A stretch of 64,000 bases of DNA from Metellina segmentata (Eukaryota; Arthropoda; Arachnida; Araneae; Tetragnathidae), in assembly GCA_947359465.1 (NCBI GenBank), contig OX375879.1, positions 117,832,557 through 117,896,556 on the forward strand, given 5' to 3'. Below are positions 10,015-20,628 of the stretch, piece after piece; the stretch's first letter is position 1; every line of letters starts with the position of its first letter. The notes beneath the pieces are model-generated. The model made no database searches. It was not told the DNA's origin and saw only the letters and a program-made list of their open reading frames with translations. Made by a program: the position numbers and the translations under genes.

Positions 10015-10657
10015 CAGGGGTTCCCAACTTTTTAATAACTGCGTACCACTTGAAATTTTTAGAAATGTTTGGCGTACCGCCGGTTCTATAATTTTTTAGA
10101 CACATATATAAAGTCCGAAAAGGGCCCAATGACTTGTTTTATTTTAATTAAGATACTAATAAAGCTTCATATTTTATGATTAATGCACTTGTATTTCGCA
10201 TTAATGATGTTTTAATAAAGGAAAAAAAACGATTATTGAAAATTACAGTTTTATTTTTTTACTCACAGGTCTAAATACAACTAAATTTAAATAACTCGTG
10301 CAAACTAAGCAAACAAAGATTAACATAATCAAAAATTAATTTTAGTGCTAAACGTATTGTTTGACTTTTAATAAAATATCAATATCAGGAGCAATGGAGC
10401 TTAACTTCAATCTTAAGTCCTCTTCAACACTTACCCTATTTCTATATTTATTTTTTGTACACAAAAGTTCAGAAAAACCACTCTCACACAAGTAACTAGT
10501 AACAAATGGCATACGAAATAGTATAACGTGATTGTACATACTAAAAAAACGAACAAACTTCGTAGAACATTTGGGTCGCTCGTATCATCCTTGCGTACCA
10601 CCTGAAACATTGCCGCGTACCACCAGTGGTACGTGTACCACCGGTTGGGAATCACTG
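10015..10657 (-). mobile_element. hAT transposon deletion derivative
   Basis: Terminal inverted repeats CAGGGGTTCCCAAC (left) and CAGTGATTCCCAAC (right end, reverse strand) are flanked by the perfect 8-bp TSD CCTTAGGG (10007-10014, 10658-10665), as expected for hAT. At 643 bp it keeps only the 3' end of the transposase gene. The GTACCACC repeats near the right end are subterminal motifs. Confidence 0.93.
10366..10539 (-). pseudogene. hAT transposase C-terminal fragment
   Basis: Reads MPFVTSYLCESGFSELL, KNKYRNRVSVEEDLRLKLSS and IAPDIDIL. This matches the C-terminal hAT dimerisation region of transposases of the ZBED5/SCAND3/FAM200 group. Everything upstream (BED finger and catalytic core) has been deleted. 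Confidence 0.85.
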
Positions 10658-10744
10658 CCTTAGGGGATTGATCCCGGACCTCGTCAATAGCCCGTTGTAT
10701 TGCTCTAGTACGACGTTAAGTAAAAATTAGCAATTTACATACCT

Positions 10745-10795
10745 CCTTGGAGTCTTGGTGGTCCGTTTGGAAAAGTAACGGATCAGCAGGTGCAT
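10745..10795 (+). mobile_element. SINE type B head fragment
   Basis: Has GGTGGTCCGTTTGGAAAAG and TAACGGATCAGCAGG, the 5' part of the type B head only. Confidence 0.55.
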
Positions 10796-10921
10796 GCCCT
10801 TAGGCCCAAATTATTTTTAAAACTATGAATTCAAAAATATTTATTTATACATATATAATTACTACATTTAGTACCGATTGCATTTACTTTTAACCTAAAA
10901 TATCGTAAAATGCAAGGGACG

Positions 10922-11217
10922 CGGTAAACCATTTGGAAGAACGTCAAATTAGCAACCGGAGGGTAGTTCAAATCCAGCCAAAAACCATCGTGTGGAAATG
11001 GGCTGATACATCCATCGTGGCCTCAAATGTCCTCACATTGGGTTTAAGTGGAAGTTTGAAGAGTAGGGTGCCAGCTCAGGTGTTGTCTCGTCATCTGACA
11101 GTGTTTCAAAATGGCGGGGTGTTGTCCTCGAATCTTTCCCTTAGGGGATAAATCCGAGACCGTCGTCAATAGCCCGTTGTGTTCCTCTGGATTAACATTA
11201 CCAATTACCATTATCGA
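10922..11217 (+). mobile_element. SINE type B, diverged
   Basis: Head part (GCAACCGGAGGGTAGTTCAA), ACCATCGTGTGGAAATGGG, and the shared body through TGTCCTCGAATCTTTCCC. The tail is of the type A kind (ATTACCAATTACC). Confidence 0.75.
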
Positions 11218-11400
11218 GGACAAATACCACATAATTTGGAACCACCGTCAGTTGAAGGTAACACCTCATATTGCTCCCCACCTCTCGAAACTTCCACACC
11301 TCGCTAAAGTAAGGCGATGGTCCCAGATAAAAACTCGGATGGACAAATCTGAGGACAACAACGTGTAAATTTAAATCAAGTTCAAAGGACGACGATAACA
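11218..11400 (-). mobile_element. SINE body fragment
   Basis: Minus-strand body pieces (GAGGACAAATACCACATAAT, CAGTTGAAGGTAACACCTC). They seem to contain the TGAGGACAAC motif twice (11218 and 11351), so two old fragments may be joined. Confidence 0.5.
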
Positions 11401-11482
11401 TAAAAGAGCCCCTTCATAGGGCTAAGATCTCGATACCTTGATACCACTGCCCTCAAGACATGGAAGGTTTTTTATACGTGGG

Positions 11483-11560
11483 TAGGTAGGTGTTTAATAA
11501 TTGTCGCGTTGGAGCACGCACAAAGCGTGACGATCAAGGATCAACCCCCGAAGAAAAAGT
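11483..11560 (-). mobile_element. Degenerate SINE 3' end (type B)
   Basis: GGTAGGTAGGTGTTTAATAA, then GTCGCGTTGGAGCACGCA and GATCAACCCCCGAAG follow the order of a type B 3' end on the minus strand. Confidence 0.45.
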
Positions 11561-11686
11561 TCCTAGTTTCTTTTTTGACGTGAATACATTTTAGAATCGA
11601 ATTCTGATGACATGCGTGAAAAGTCGAGCGAAGAAGTGCAACAATTGTTTCGTCATAGGATTTCAGAACTAGACGAACGATAGGTA

Positions 11687-11945
11687 GGCAATTATTTTAA
11701 TTAACGTCGTACTAGAGCAACGCAACGGTCTATTGACGACAGTCCAGAATCAATCTTCTAAGGGAAAGATTCGAGGACTATACCGCGTCATTTTGAACCA
11801 CAGTCAGATAACGAACGTGAGGACATTTGAGGCCACGATGGATTTAACGTGCATCAACCCATTTCCACACGATGGTTTTGGGCTGGATTTGAACTACATA
11901 GGATGGATTTGAACGCATAGATGGCTCTTCCGTAGCTGACGCATT
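11687..11945 (-). mobile_element. SINE type B with internal deletion
   Basis: Tail and 3' body are clear (TTAATTAACGTCGTACTAG). It then jumps from CAGTCAGATAACGAA to CGTGAGGACATTTGAGGCC. Near the head the sequence GGATGGATTTGAAC(TACATA) is partly repeated. Confidence 0.65.
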
Positions 11946-12138
11946 GTGGGAAACAGTTCCATAATCGTACCGACTTAAACACAGTACAGCACTTTCATTA
12001 CTTAACGGATTTTCATGTTTTATAGCTCATTTTTAAAAACAGTTTGTTTTCTTTAATGTGAGGTATCACCTGTAAAAATGGGTTGAGGGATGAAGTAATC
12101 CGTCGACCAACCGGTCTAGTGGTGTGGTTTCTGGATCG

Positions 12139-12837
12139 GAAAAAAGAGGCAACAACAATGGAATGCGTAGATGAATGAGTGAAATGGCCCGAGAGCCATT
12201 ACAGAAAGGAATCCACCAGCTGGCTACTTGATGCTTGGCAGAATGAATGGGACGAAGAGGAAACAGGCAGGACGGTGCACGATGTGTTACCAAAAGTGTC
12301 ACTAAAATCATCAAGTTGGACCAGGGAAGAGACACTTTTCTTCACAGGGCACGGCCCATTCCCATCCTACCTAACGAGGTTTAAGAAAATCAAGTCCGAA
12401 ATATGCTCCTGTGGTGAAATTGGCACACCTTTACATTACACCACAGTATGCCCCCTTACAACCTCATGGCATATGAGAATACTTGCCAACCACCTTAAAA
12501 TTGCATGGCTCAGGAACATTGCATGGCTCAGGAACATTGCATGCAACAAGGGCTCGAGGGTTAAAATTATTAATATGGTGAGATTCATTGAAAATCATCA
12601 GGATTTGATTATCCTGACTAAGAAAAACGAACTTTTTTCTCACCTTGCATGATGTATATATATATATTCATAATGTAACCTAGTATAATGATTTAATGTG
12701 TATACTGCATAGATGTAAGGTGCTCTAACATTCTGGGTAGACTTGTCACCTTGGTCTACGCATCCAACCACACTTATTTAAAAAGGTACAGTGTCTCACG
12801 ACACTAGGCACGGGAATGTGTGTTGGTGTTAGTTAGT
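12139..12837 (+). mobile_element. 5'-truncated LINE inside a SINE
   Basis: Contains the 3' coding end of a non-LTR retrotransposon (12179-12652), then about 180 bp of 3' UTR ending in a GTTAGTTAGTTAG run, after which the SINE resumes. Confidence 0.75.
12179..12652 (+). pseudogene. LINE ORF2 C-terminal fragment
   Basis: A 157-codon open frame. Residues 57-68 read GHGPFPSYLTRF, followed by C76-x-C78-G...H86...C91, the zinc-knuckle-like end found after the RNase H domain in I/R1/Jockey-type LINEs. Residues 108-119 repeat IAWLRN twice because an 18-bp segment is duplicated in tandem (about 12503-12539). The reverse transcriptase and RNase H parts are absent. The chosen ATG is only the first in frame after truncation. 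Confidence 0.85.
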
Positions 12838-12926
12838 TAGGTTCGAATCCGGGAAATCCGTGCATGGATATAAACTGTGCTGTCATTTGTTAGGGGCAAT
12901 GATGGTCCTCCCACTGGGGCCCTTCA

Positions 12927-13110
12927 CAAGTGACCATCATTTCCGGCCTTGTAGTGGCCAAGGACAAGTCCTTGTGCCGGCCATTGTTAGCAGTCGACCA
13001 TCACTTCCGGTCTTGTAGTGGCCAAGTCCTTAGTGCCGGCCATTGTAAGTAGTCGACCATCACTTCCGGCCTTGTAGTGGCGAAGGATAGTGTCTTGTAC
13101 CCGTCATTGG
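12927..13110 (+). repeat. ~60-bp tandem triplication in SINE type D body
   Basis: Three units begin GACCATCA(T/C)TTCCGG, contain CTTGTAGTGGC and end in (G/C)CCATTG or CGTCATTGG. The type D copy at 17038 has one such unit. Confidence 0.85.
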
Positions 13111-13215
13111 AAAAAAAATGATGAAATTGACCCCCAATGAACATGTAACATCCCATCGTAGCAGTGCTCTGCGTCAGCCTCATACGTCTGAAGCGTTGTA
13201 GGAATCGCACCTTTA

Positions 13216-13667
13216 GGCCCGGTGCTTACATCCGGTTTTTCAACGTGCGGCGCCGCTGCCGCAACGCAAGTGCGGACTGAGATACATTAGATCCAATGGA
13301 GTAGTGCACGCATACTTCCGGCGCCGCTGCTCCGACGCACGTCCAACTTGCGTTCAATTTGTACCGCAGTTCCCCACGGCGCAGCAGCTCGCCGCAAACG
13401 CTTCTCCGCTCTGAAATACCTTGTTTTCATACATAAATGGAATATAAATGATAATTGATAAATGGTTGTATCCAGTAACATCTATTTTGTTACAAAATAT
13501 TTTTTTTTACACCAAGTTAGCGAAATAAATACGTTTTCATCGATAGAATATTTATCGCAAATGGCGCAAAATAAGAATTTGCGTCATTTCACGATTATGT
13601 GTGCATAGTTGGGCTTCGATGCCGCAACGGCGCAGCACGTTGGAAACCCGGATGTGTGCACTGAGAC
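13216..13667 (+). mobile_element. PIF/Harbinger-type MITE, copy 1
   Basis: 452 bp, flanked by TTA on both sides (13213-13215, 13668-13670). The ends are inverted repeats: GGCCCGGTGCTTACATCCGG at the left, and the right end read inward has CAGTGCACACATCCGG followed by CAACGTG. A 3-bp TTA duplication and GG(G/C)CC start point to PIF/Harbinger. It has no transposase. A second copy of nearly the same length lies at 49352-49802 in reverse. Confidence 0.85.
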
Positions 13668-13670
13668 TTA

Positions 13671-13920
13671 GACGTCGGAGGGTTGCTTGTGTGAAACTAA
13701 GTCCCGTCAAAGACGGTCGTGTACATTGGGTGCACATTATATCTGTGGTGCACTCACGCTGGCGCGTGGTATGGAAGTTTGGAGAGTGGGGTGCCAGTTC
13801 CGGTGTTCACATCGTCATCTGAACGCTGTTCGCAATAACGAGGTGTTGTCCTCGGATCCTATCTATGGGGATATCTAAAAGCCTGTTGAGTTTCTCCAGT
13901 GAGACGTTAAATAATTAACA
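13671..13920 (+). mobile_element. SINE type B
   Basis: GTCGGAGGGTTGC, AAAGACGGTCGTGTACATTG, and the shared body to CAGTGAGACGTTAAATAATT. It directly follows the Harbinger MITE. Confidence 0.75.
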
Positions 13921-14390
13921 TTACCGTTGATCTTGAGACGGATATTCTTTCGCCCTTTCGGCATATCCCGCAGCAATGTCCGTTGCAGCAAAACTGAAGT
14001 ATTGATCACGTAGTTTTCAGCAAGATCGTCCCGAGAACAGGAGCAAAGGATTCGTCGCAATCGAAGCGAAAAGTGCGAATACGGATGATCAAAAGAATCC
14101 GCTGTCTCACAAAGCCAAAAGATGAAAGCCAAATCTCACACTTTGGTGCCAGTTTTGAATTCACGCGAGTGCCTTTAATGAAGCGCATAAAGGAGCGGCT
14201 TTCCAAATACAATCTTAGTTTTAAAACTGTCTCCTGCCTTTGATCAAATGTAAAATTGTGGTAAGAACTGTCTGGTCTCCAGGATTCAGGAGAGTCGGTG
14301 AGTTCTAGCTCGCTCAGATTGCTGCTTCTAACGGTACTTCTTCTGACGCTGGTACAAACGAATTCCTTTTACGCTCTCTACGAGTGTTTC
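13921..14390. other. Unassigned
   Basis: No feature recognised. Frames of about 70-85 codons on the minus strand have no known domain. Confidence 0.4.
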
Positions 14391-14437
14391 GCCGACCCAT
14401 CGGTCAGGTGGTTAAGGTGTTAGCCTCTAGATCGGGG
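14391..14437 (+). mobile_element. SINE type A head fragment
   Basis: Only the first ~45 bp of the head (GCCGACCCATCGGTCAGGTG to TAGATCGG), immediately followed by a complete copy. The result is a tandem head. Confidence 0.8.
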
Positions 14438-14767
14438 CCGACCAACCGGTATAGTGGTTAAGGTGTTAGCCTCTGGATCGGAAGAATCCTGGTTCGAAAT
14501 CGGGTTCGGGCATGGATGTTTGTAAGCATATGGTGTAGAGGCGGCTGGTGCACCTTAAATCTGTCGTGGCTGAATGTCTCACGTTGGGTGGGTGTGGAAG
14601 TTTGGAGAGTGAGGTGCCAGCACAGGTGTTGCATCGTCATTTGACCGTGGTTCAAAATGACGAGGTGTTGACCTCGGATCTTTATGTTAAGGGATTGATC
14701 CCAGACCGTCGTCAATAGCCCGTTGTGTTGATCGGGTACGATTTTAACTAATAATTACCAATTATCT
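14438..14767 (+). mobile_element. SINE type A, full length
   Basis: Complete head, GGGCATGGATGTTTGTAAGC spacer, shared body, and tail CTAATAATTACCAATTA. Confidence 0.88.
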
Positions 14768-15875
14768 GATACCACCAGATGATTTGTGAATTTGTTGCAT
14801 TGCTAAATGTTTGACTTTAAAAATGACTATCTGGCACCTGCTTCAAACCACTTTTTTTTCGACGATAAAATGGAAACAATCAACAAACTCTTCATTATGG
14901 AAAATAATGCCTACCACTGTCGATTGTATGGGTTAATAATGTTTGTGAAAAATCAGAAAGTAAGCGGCATTTTATTTGTTTCTAAAGAGAATATTCGCAC
15001 GTTATAGTACAACATTAATTCGAAAATAAAACAGCAAACAATCAACAGATACGTCGTCATTGCAAAAAAAATGTGCGAAAAAAATTCAGTGGCTTCGTAG
15101 GTTTAGAGGGTTGAATGGCCCAGGACCACATTTGGCCAGTCGATTCCACAGGTAAATAAAGTTCGTGAAAAATTTGACCACAGTTAATTTATCAACAAAG
15201 AGAACATTCGTTTGTCCTTAACATTCGAAATTTCATTGTGATGCGCCATTTCTTCCTATTCATGCCCTGACATCACATCTGCCCCAACGGTATCCTAGCA
15301 ACAAAAACCCAGATCTCATTTTCGAAGGAAATGGCGCACAGTAGGATGTCCAAATGGAATGGTGGAAGCGGAGAAACATATTTTTGCTCCTTTTAATCCA
15401 CCGCTTCTAAAGGGAACTGTTGTGTCATTGATAGATTGCAGCTGTGAGCTTTTTGTTTACAAACAATCGCTTCTAAAAGGAAATATGTTTTCTTTCCGGG
15501 AGAATGGAACGGTCAAAGGGGAAATGCTCAGAACCTATTTAATGGAACCAAAGGAATATCACTGCGATGTCTTGCGATTGTTTCCTTATGGAACTGTGGT
15601 GTGAATGCTCCAGAAAAGTGTGTTGGTTGCATGTTAAAGACTGGAGCTAAATCTGCTTCGGAATGTTTGTAGTGTCTGTGAATTCTGTTATCCATAGAAT
15701 TTTTACTATCAAAACTAGAACATTTCACCTGGTTTGGTTTGTTTTATCAATCTACGGACATTTTGACGTAGGACTGATAGTATTTGGCAACTTATGACCA
15801 ACTACTAGAGTCAAAAATAGATCCCAATAGAAATTATTTTATGGTTAAAAAATGAGTAATACTGAACAGGAGGTA
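14768..15875. other. Unassigned single-copy-like stretch
   Basis: No repeat family or domain recognised. 15359-15604 has an 81-codon frame in which GCTTCTAAAGGGAA occurs twice (as GCTTCTAAA(A/G)GGAA), without protein similarity that I can name. Confidence 0.4.
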
Positions 15876-15998
15876 GGTATTGATTTAACGTCGAACAAAA
15901 GAAACAGAAGCTAATGACGACGGTCGGGGATCAATTCCGAAGGAAAAGATCCGAGGGCAACACCTAGTCATTTTGAAACACGGTCAGATAATAAGAAC
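15876..15998 (-). mobile_element. SINE type B 3' fragment
   Basis: GGTAGGTATTGATTTAACG and GACGACGGTCGGGGATCA follow the minus-strand order, up to CGGTCAGATAATAAG. Confidence 0.6.
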
Positions 15999-16057
15999 AA
16001 CAGCACAGGCCCCAAAATTTTCCAAAATAAACATAAATCCCAGTCTGATTATACTTC

Positions 16058-16166
16058 TTGAAGTAAAGACCGCGTTTACAAAGGAGGCCCTCACGTTGGA
16101 GTGGTGTGGATCTTTTCCTTTGAGATTGATCCTGGACCGTCAACAATAACCCGTTGTTACATCATC
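16058..16166 (+). mobile_element. SINE type B body fragment, internally deleted
   Basis: ACCGCGTTTACAAAGGAGG, then CTCACGTTGGAGTGGTGTGG, then a jump to ATCTTTTCCTTTGAGATTG and CCGTCAACAATAACCCGTT. Confidence 0.55.
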
Positions 16167-16409
16167 TTTGCAATCCTTAAATCGCAGGAGTACCACACCA
16201 ACTCATTTAAGGGTCTCTGGATGAAGAAATTCATGTCGGAGACCAGTACTACAACACTCGTCGTCTATAGGCGCTACCCGTGTTTTTCAACTGGTCCCCT
16301 ATGGTCCCTTTGTGGCCTAACTCCACAGGTTCAAAATTAAGAATACTGGCCATCGTATTTGTGGCTTGGTGGGAGACGCTGATCACGACTATCCACACAA
16401 GGAGCTTTC

Positions 16410-16729
16410 AATATTACCAGACCCAATGGTGTTAATGCTCCGCACTGGTTAAAAATGTACTCAAAAATGGAATGTCTTATATAGGCTATTTCTTTCTTAT
16501 CTTTAGACCCATCTGTGGCCATGAAAATTGGCTCACAGGTAGTCCTAAATGTGCCTCTCGAAGCCCTAATTTTAAAATGTAGAGTTTGCTTTTCTGCAAC
16601 AATTGAACATGGACAAGGAAACACGTTCTACAGGGTTTGTGTACGAGTTGACACAGGGAAATGTCACGGTCATATTTTAGTTATCGCGGTCATATTTGAA
16701 ACCCGAGCAGCGCTGGGTTATTCAGCTAG
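16410..16729 (+). mobile_element. Helitron-like family 2, 5'-diverged copy
   Basis: Ends in a hairpin-forming ACCCGAGCAGCGCTGGGT, then TATTCAG and CTAG followed by T, the 3' signature of Helitrons. Upstream, AGGCTATTTCTTTC and GTGCCTCTCGAAGCCC match the copies at 20629, 36439 and 47010. The 5' end is too diverged to fix. Confidence 0.7.
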
Positions 16730-16739
16730 TGAATAAAAA

Positions 16740-17037
16740 AAAACACCTGCGTGCTGGCGGACGGAGTGGTGGTGCAAGGGCTTCCCCCACTCTATGTTTT
16801 GCATATCCTAGTCGATGCTCAACTTCCTTTGAGTTGGCTCTTGGGTGATTTCCTCTTTTTTTATTTTATAGAGGACAAAGGATTAGGTCCCATTTTAATG
16901 TATTTTATCTAATTTTAACGTATTTTATAAGAAACCTTTGTATTTTTAATGTTTTTATATTCTTGAATGTACTGGATCACTCGATGTATTTAGTGTACTC
17001 GTATGTAACGATTTTAACTTGCATAGTATTGCTATGC
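16740..17037. other. Unassigned, AT-rich
   Basis: No feature recognised. Confidence 0.4.
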
Positions 17038-17252
17038 CGACCAACCGGTCTAGTGGTTAAGGTGTTGGCCTCTGGATCGGAAGGTTCCTAGTTTGAATCC
17101 GGGATCAGAGCATAAATTTAAATTGTTCTGTCCTTTGTTAGGGGCAATGATGGTCTTCCCACTGGGTACTCCTTCACAAGTGGCCATCTCTTCCGGCTTT
17201 TTACTGGCCAATGATTAAGTTCATATGCGCACGTCATTAGAAAAAAAATTGT
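17038..17252 (+). mobile_element. SINE type D
   Basis: Same head as type A (GACCAACCGGTCTAGTGG, GGTGTTGGCCTCTGGATCGG) but an unrelated body: CTGTCCTTTGTTAGGGGC, AATGATGGTCTTCCCACTG and CTTCCGGCTTTTTACTGGCC, ending CGTCATTAGAAAAAAAATTG. It proves that one head occurs on two bodies. Confidence 0.8.
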
Positions 17253-17540
17253 TGCAATGCTTTTCTTACTGTCTTGTTGCCTTTTCGGCTCTTTCGGACC
17301 ATTATATTCCCTTTTATTGAGGCGCCTCTTATAAGCCACCTTTTAGGCGTTCTTAAAACGGCCTATCTTCTTGTTCACCGACTGTATTACCGGCTTCTTT
17401 GTGGTTTGATTTGTTCTCAGTCTGCTGGTTCAGTCTGTTCTTAAATAATTTTTAAATCAATGGTGTTCGAAGTTGCTCAATCTAAGCTCCGTACAAGGGC
17501 TCTAAACCATTTTTGGTGAGCTGGAAGGGGATGGGGTTAA

Positions 17541-17602
17541 AAAAAAGCCGGTGTGTTTCTCCAATGCGACGGTAATTAAAATATCTACCTACTTTCATGG
17601 TA
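17541..17602 (+). mobile_element. SINE type B 3' end
   Basis: GTGTGTTTCTCCAATGCGAC, GGTAATTAAAATATCTACC. No body upstream. Confidence 0.55.
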
Positions 17603-17671
17603 TAAAAATTGACCACTTGGTGTTTGTTTAGTTATACTCTGTTATTCTATTAAGCGATAACTGTCAATTAA

Positions 17672-17857
17672 TACTTAATTAATGTCGCACGGAAACAACA
17701 AAACGGGATAGTGGCGATGGTCCGGGATCAATTCCCACGTGAAAGATCCGAGGACAAGGCCACGTAATTTTGAACCCTGAACGGTTGACGAGGTCACACC
17801 TTAACTGACCTCCGGTTGCTAATCCGATGCTCTTTTAACTAGGCTACCGTGGCCCTA
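17672..17857 (-). mobile_element. SINE type B, internally deleted
   Basis: Tail at 17672; 3' body; then a jump from GAGGTCACACCTTAACTGA straight into the head (CCGGTTGCTAATCCGATG, CTAGGCTACCGTGGCCC). About 130 bp of body are missing. Confidence 0.7.
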
Positions 17858-18121
17858 CGTTCATCAAGAGAGTTGCATCTAAATTCAAGTTCATTAAATG
17901 AATGTTAGAAATCACAGTATGCAAAGTTTCATGAAAGTATATTAAACAGTTTGGACGTAGTATGGGCACACACATACAGACAAATGGACAAACAGACAGA
18001 CACCAGACGTGCAAAAGACGGTTTTTCCTTCTGAAGGGTTCAAACCGGCAGACACCGGACAGAACACTTGATATAGGTCTTAAAGACGTGCAAACAAGCA
18101 TTCAATTCTTATTTATATAGA
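17858..18121 (-). mobile_element. Helitron-like family 3, 5' fragment
   Basis: Read on the minus strand it starts A|TCTATATAAATAAG at 18121 and has GTCTGTCTGTTTGTCC, then CATGAAACTTTGCATA. These motifs resemble the element at 18195. It is cut by the SINE at 17857. Confidence 0.55.
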
Positions 18122-18194
18122 TGTGATGAATTTTAATTAAAATAGAGTTCTTTTACCACCTTCGTCAATCATTTAACCAGTCAACAATTTCGTA

Positions 18195-19251
18195 TCTATA
18201 TAAATATCAATGGATTGATTGTTTGTACATTGAATATTTTCGAGTCATTTGAAGTTTTCTATCCGTTTTGGACACTTCTGATACCAAATTCCTGAAGAGC
18301 GTTTGGTGTCTATGTGTTTGTTCGTCTGTCTGCACATACAGACAGTCAGACTAATCTGTCTAACTGTCGGAATATATTTTTATGAAACTTTGCATAATGT
18401 GAGTATTTATATTCATTGAGTGACTGATTTTGGTTGCAATAGTCTGCCTTCGTCTTCCGGTTCTATGTCCGATTTTCAATTGCGTGTTTGTACCGGGGCA
18501 GCACATAAATTCTATTCCATATATTTCTATACAATGTTCTTTATTTCATACATTGTATATTAGTTTAGTGAATGCAATATTAGCGTTTTCTTTGCTTACA
18601 TATTTAGATACGTTTTATGCTAAAACATCTGAGTACGTTTTCTTAAATAACGATAATTTGATAGTTTTGGAAAATCTGGAATGTATATTGAGTATTACGA
18701 TTACTTGGATTGTTTTAACGGTATTTTTCCAAAAATTATTTTTCTTAATGGAATTTCAGATTGATGGGATTTTATGATTTCCGAATACTTGTGACAGACG
18801 ATATTTTTTCAAAGAACGGGAACAAAGCGGAAACTCGAGTTGGTTGATCACGTGCAGTGATATAGTCTGTTTCTTTCTGTCTGGATTAATTTCACGTTTC
18901 TAAATTTTAAGAGCTTTTAGTTGTAAGTTGTGACAGATGTGCAAAATCAAGAGATAAAAAGAATCAGTAATTAATTTCATTACAAAAAATTTTTCGTCAT
19001 TTTTTACCTTTCGTCATTTTGTAGCTTTGTCATACAGCAAGGTTTGCGATGTACTATGTGAAATGTGTTACACGGATGGATATGCATGTGTAGGATTTGT
19101 GTCCAAAGTAAGTTGTAGAAATTATAAAGGGTGTGCCAAAAAGGTGTTAAAATATTATTTCATTCTACAAAAGACAAAGGTGATTAGATGTTGCGATCAT
19201 TTCTGTTCTCTAAAGATAACCAAACCGAGTAAGGTCGATTAATTTTGCTAG
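18195..19251 (+). mobile_element. Helitron-like family 3, complete copy (1057 bp)
   Basis: Starts A|TCTATATAAATATC and ends AATTTTG-CTAG|T after the short hairpin-like CCGAGTAAGGTCG, which fits Helitron termini inserted between A and T without a TSD. A second copy with conserved blocks (AGTTTTCTATCCGTTTTGG, GTAGGATTTGTGTCCAAAGT) lies at 49205-50801. A 115-codon frame (18430-18777) is hydrophobic and not recognised. Confidence 0.65.
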
Positions 19252-19499
19252 TAAGATATAAAAATTAACATCCTCACATACCTATAATTTCATTGGTTTA
19301 AAAGTCCAAAACTGGGTAGAAGTAACGCAGGGCGGTTTATTTGTTGCATAACGGATACATATATGTGCATTTTTCCGTTATGCACCATACGGATCTCTCA
19401 GAGGGTTAATTTATAGAAAAGCACTGTGGGTTTATGGATGCAAAAGTCCATACCGTTTTGTGACAAAAATTGAAGAAAAATTATTTTATTTCCTAAAAA

Positions 19500-20148
19500 C
19501 TAGGGGGCGTGTCCCCTTCTCGCTAACCCTCGCCAACCCCCGGAGGATTGCTTCGCAATCCTCATTGGTTCGCTGCGCGAATCTATGCTCGCTTCGCTCG
19601 CCTCAATGAAGACATGTGTCCTAGCAGAAGGGATTGTTTACAAAATATGTTACCAAAAAAATGTTTTTCAAATCTAAATTTGCTGTATTACAGAAAAAAT
19701 ATATACAGTATCTCTAAAATCAGAATTCAAATGAAAACTTTGTGCAAATTTTGACTCGAAATGTGAGCGTTGCTTTGGAAATTGAATACCCAGCATGTTT
19801 GTGTGTACATTTTCCCAGCAATCAAACGACCCACACTTTTTCATTGAGTTTGTTGTCGAAAGTTGTAGTGCAAGCGTCTTGTTGAACTATAATTGTTGGC
19901 CCTGAAAAGGACCGTTTTTTAAATGGCCCTGAAAAGATCCTCCGCTTTCTTTGATTTCTATTATAAACTAACTGCAACAGCTCATTAAAATTTCCTTTTT
20001 TTTTTTCAATAAAATTTCATCCGATAACGCTATAAATTCAATCGATGCACGAGACTTCGCGATAAACAAACAATCGTACAGTGTTGCCAAAACGCGATTA
20101 CAAATAACGTCTTTTTCGTGAGCCACGTAAGAGAATTATATATAAAGA
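19500..20148 (-). mobile_element. Helitron-like family 1, copy 1 (649 bp)
   Basis: On the minus strand it runs from A|TCTTTATATATAATTC with CTCTTACGTGGC to a GC-rich end, GGGGACACGCCCC then CTAG|T. It pairs with the copy at 33002-33649 along its whole length. It has no Rep or helicase coding, so it is non-autonomous. The recurring 67-68 codon frame (19548-19754) exists only because both copies are similar. Confidence 0.85.
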
Positions 20149-20628
20149 TTACATTGATTCAATATAGTATTTTCCATTCCGTTCGATGACCTTTCTGTTT
20201 TTCTGCGGTAGTTGTATCATCCCGCGCTCAGTCATAGAAGAACCGAGATTTCTGGCTAAAGTACTGATTAGGTGACGAAACTTTCTGAACCAACTACTGC
20301 ACGCGGAATTTTTAACGGCACCTTCAACCCTGCACAACACATATCTTCTCCTACGAAACATTCATGCCTTTTTGGAAATACAAAAAAAAAACATAATAGA
20401 TCGAAAATTCTCCTTATTTTCTGCCAATTTTAATGTTTAAAAAAAAATTTTAAACATAATTTTTTTAACCAAGTATTTGCTGAAACTCCTTCTTGCAAAC
20501 AACATCGAAACTTTACACGTGTGAAATATATAACACTTTGGTTTTGCGATGCAGTGCGATCTAGCGCCAAAAACGGGACGAACTTTTGCATCAACCCAAT
20601 ATCTTTAGAAAGTAGAAGGAACTTTTGA
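20149..20628. other. Unassigned, AT-rich
   Basis: No feature recognised between two Helitron copies. Confidence 0.4.

Larger units (their letters stand above)
9758..10736 (+). mobile_element. SINE type A split by a hAT derivative
   Basis: Head GCGACCAACCAATCAGG, spacer CATGGATGTTTGTAAGCG and body up to TTTCCCTTAGGG (10014). The body continues after the insertion at 10666 with ATTGATCCCGGACC to TACGACGTTAAG. Confidence 0.85.
12101..13135 (+). mobile_element. SINE type D split by a LINE fragment
   Basis: The head starts with GACCAACCGGTCTAGTGG at 12107 and stops at about 12138. It resumes at about 12838 with GTTCGAATCCGGG and the type D body (TGTTAGGGGCAATGATGG, TCCCACTGGGGCCCTTCA) and ends at CGTCATTGGAAAAAAAATG. 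Compare the simpler copy at 17038-17252. Confidence 0.75.

Noticed and set aside
11430..11475. Tc1 fragment from GATACCACTGC
   Set aside because: Match too short, and no other transposase motif nearby.
18430..18777. 115-codon hydrophobic frame as a membrane protein
   Set aside because: Lies in a Helitron-like repeat whose second copy does not keep the frame.
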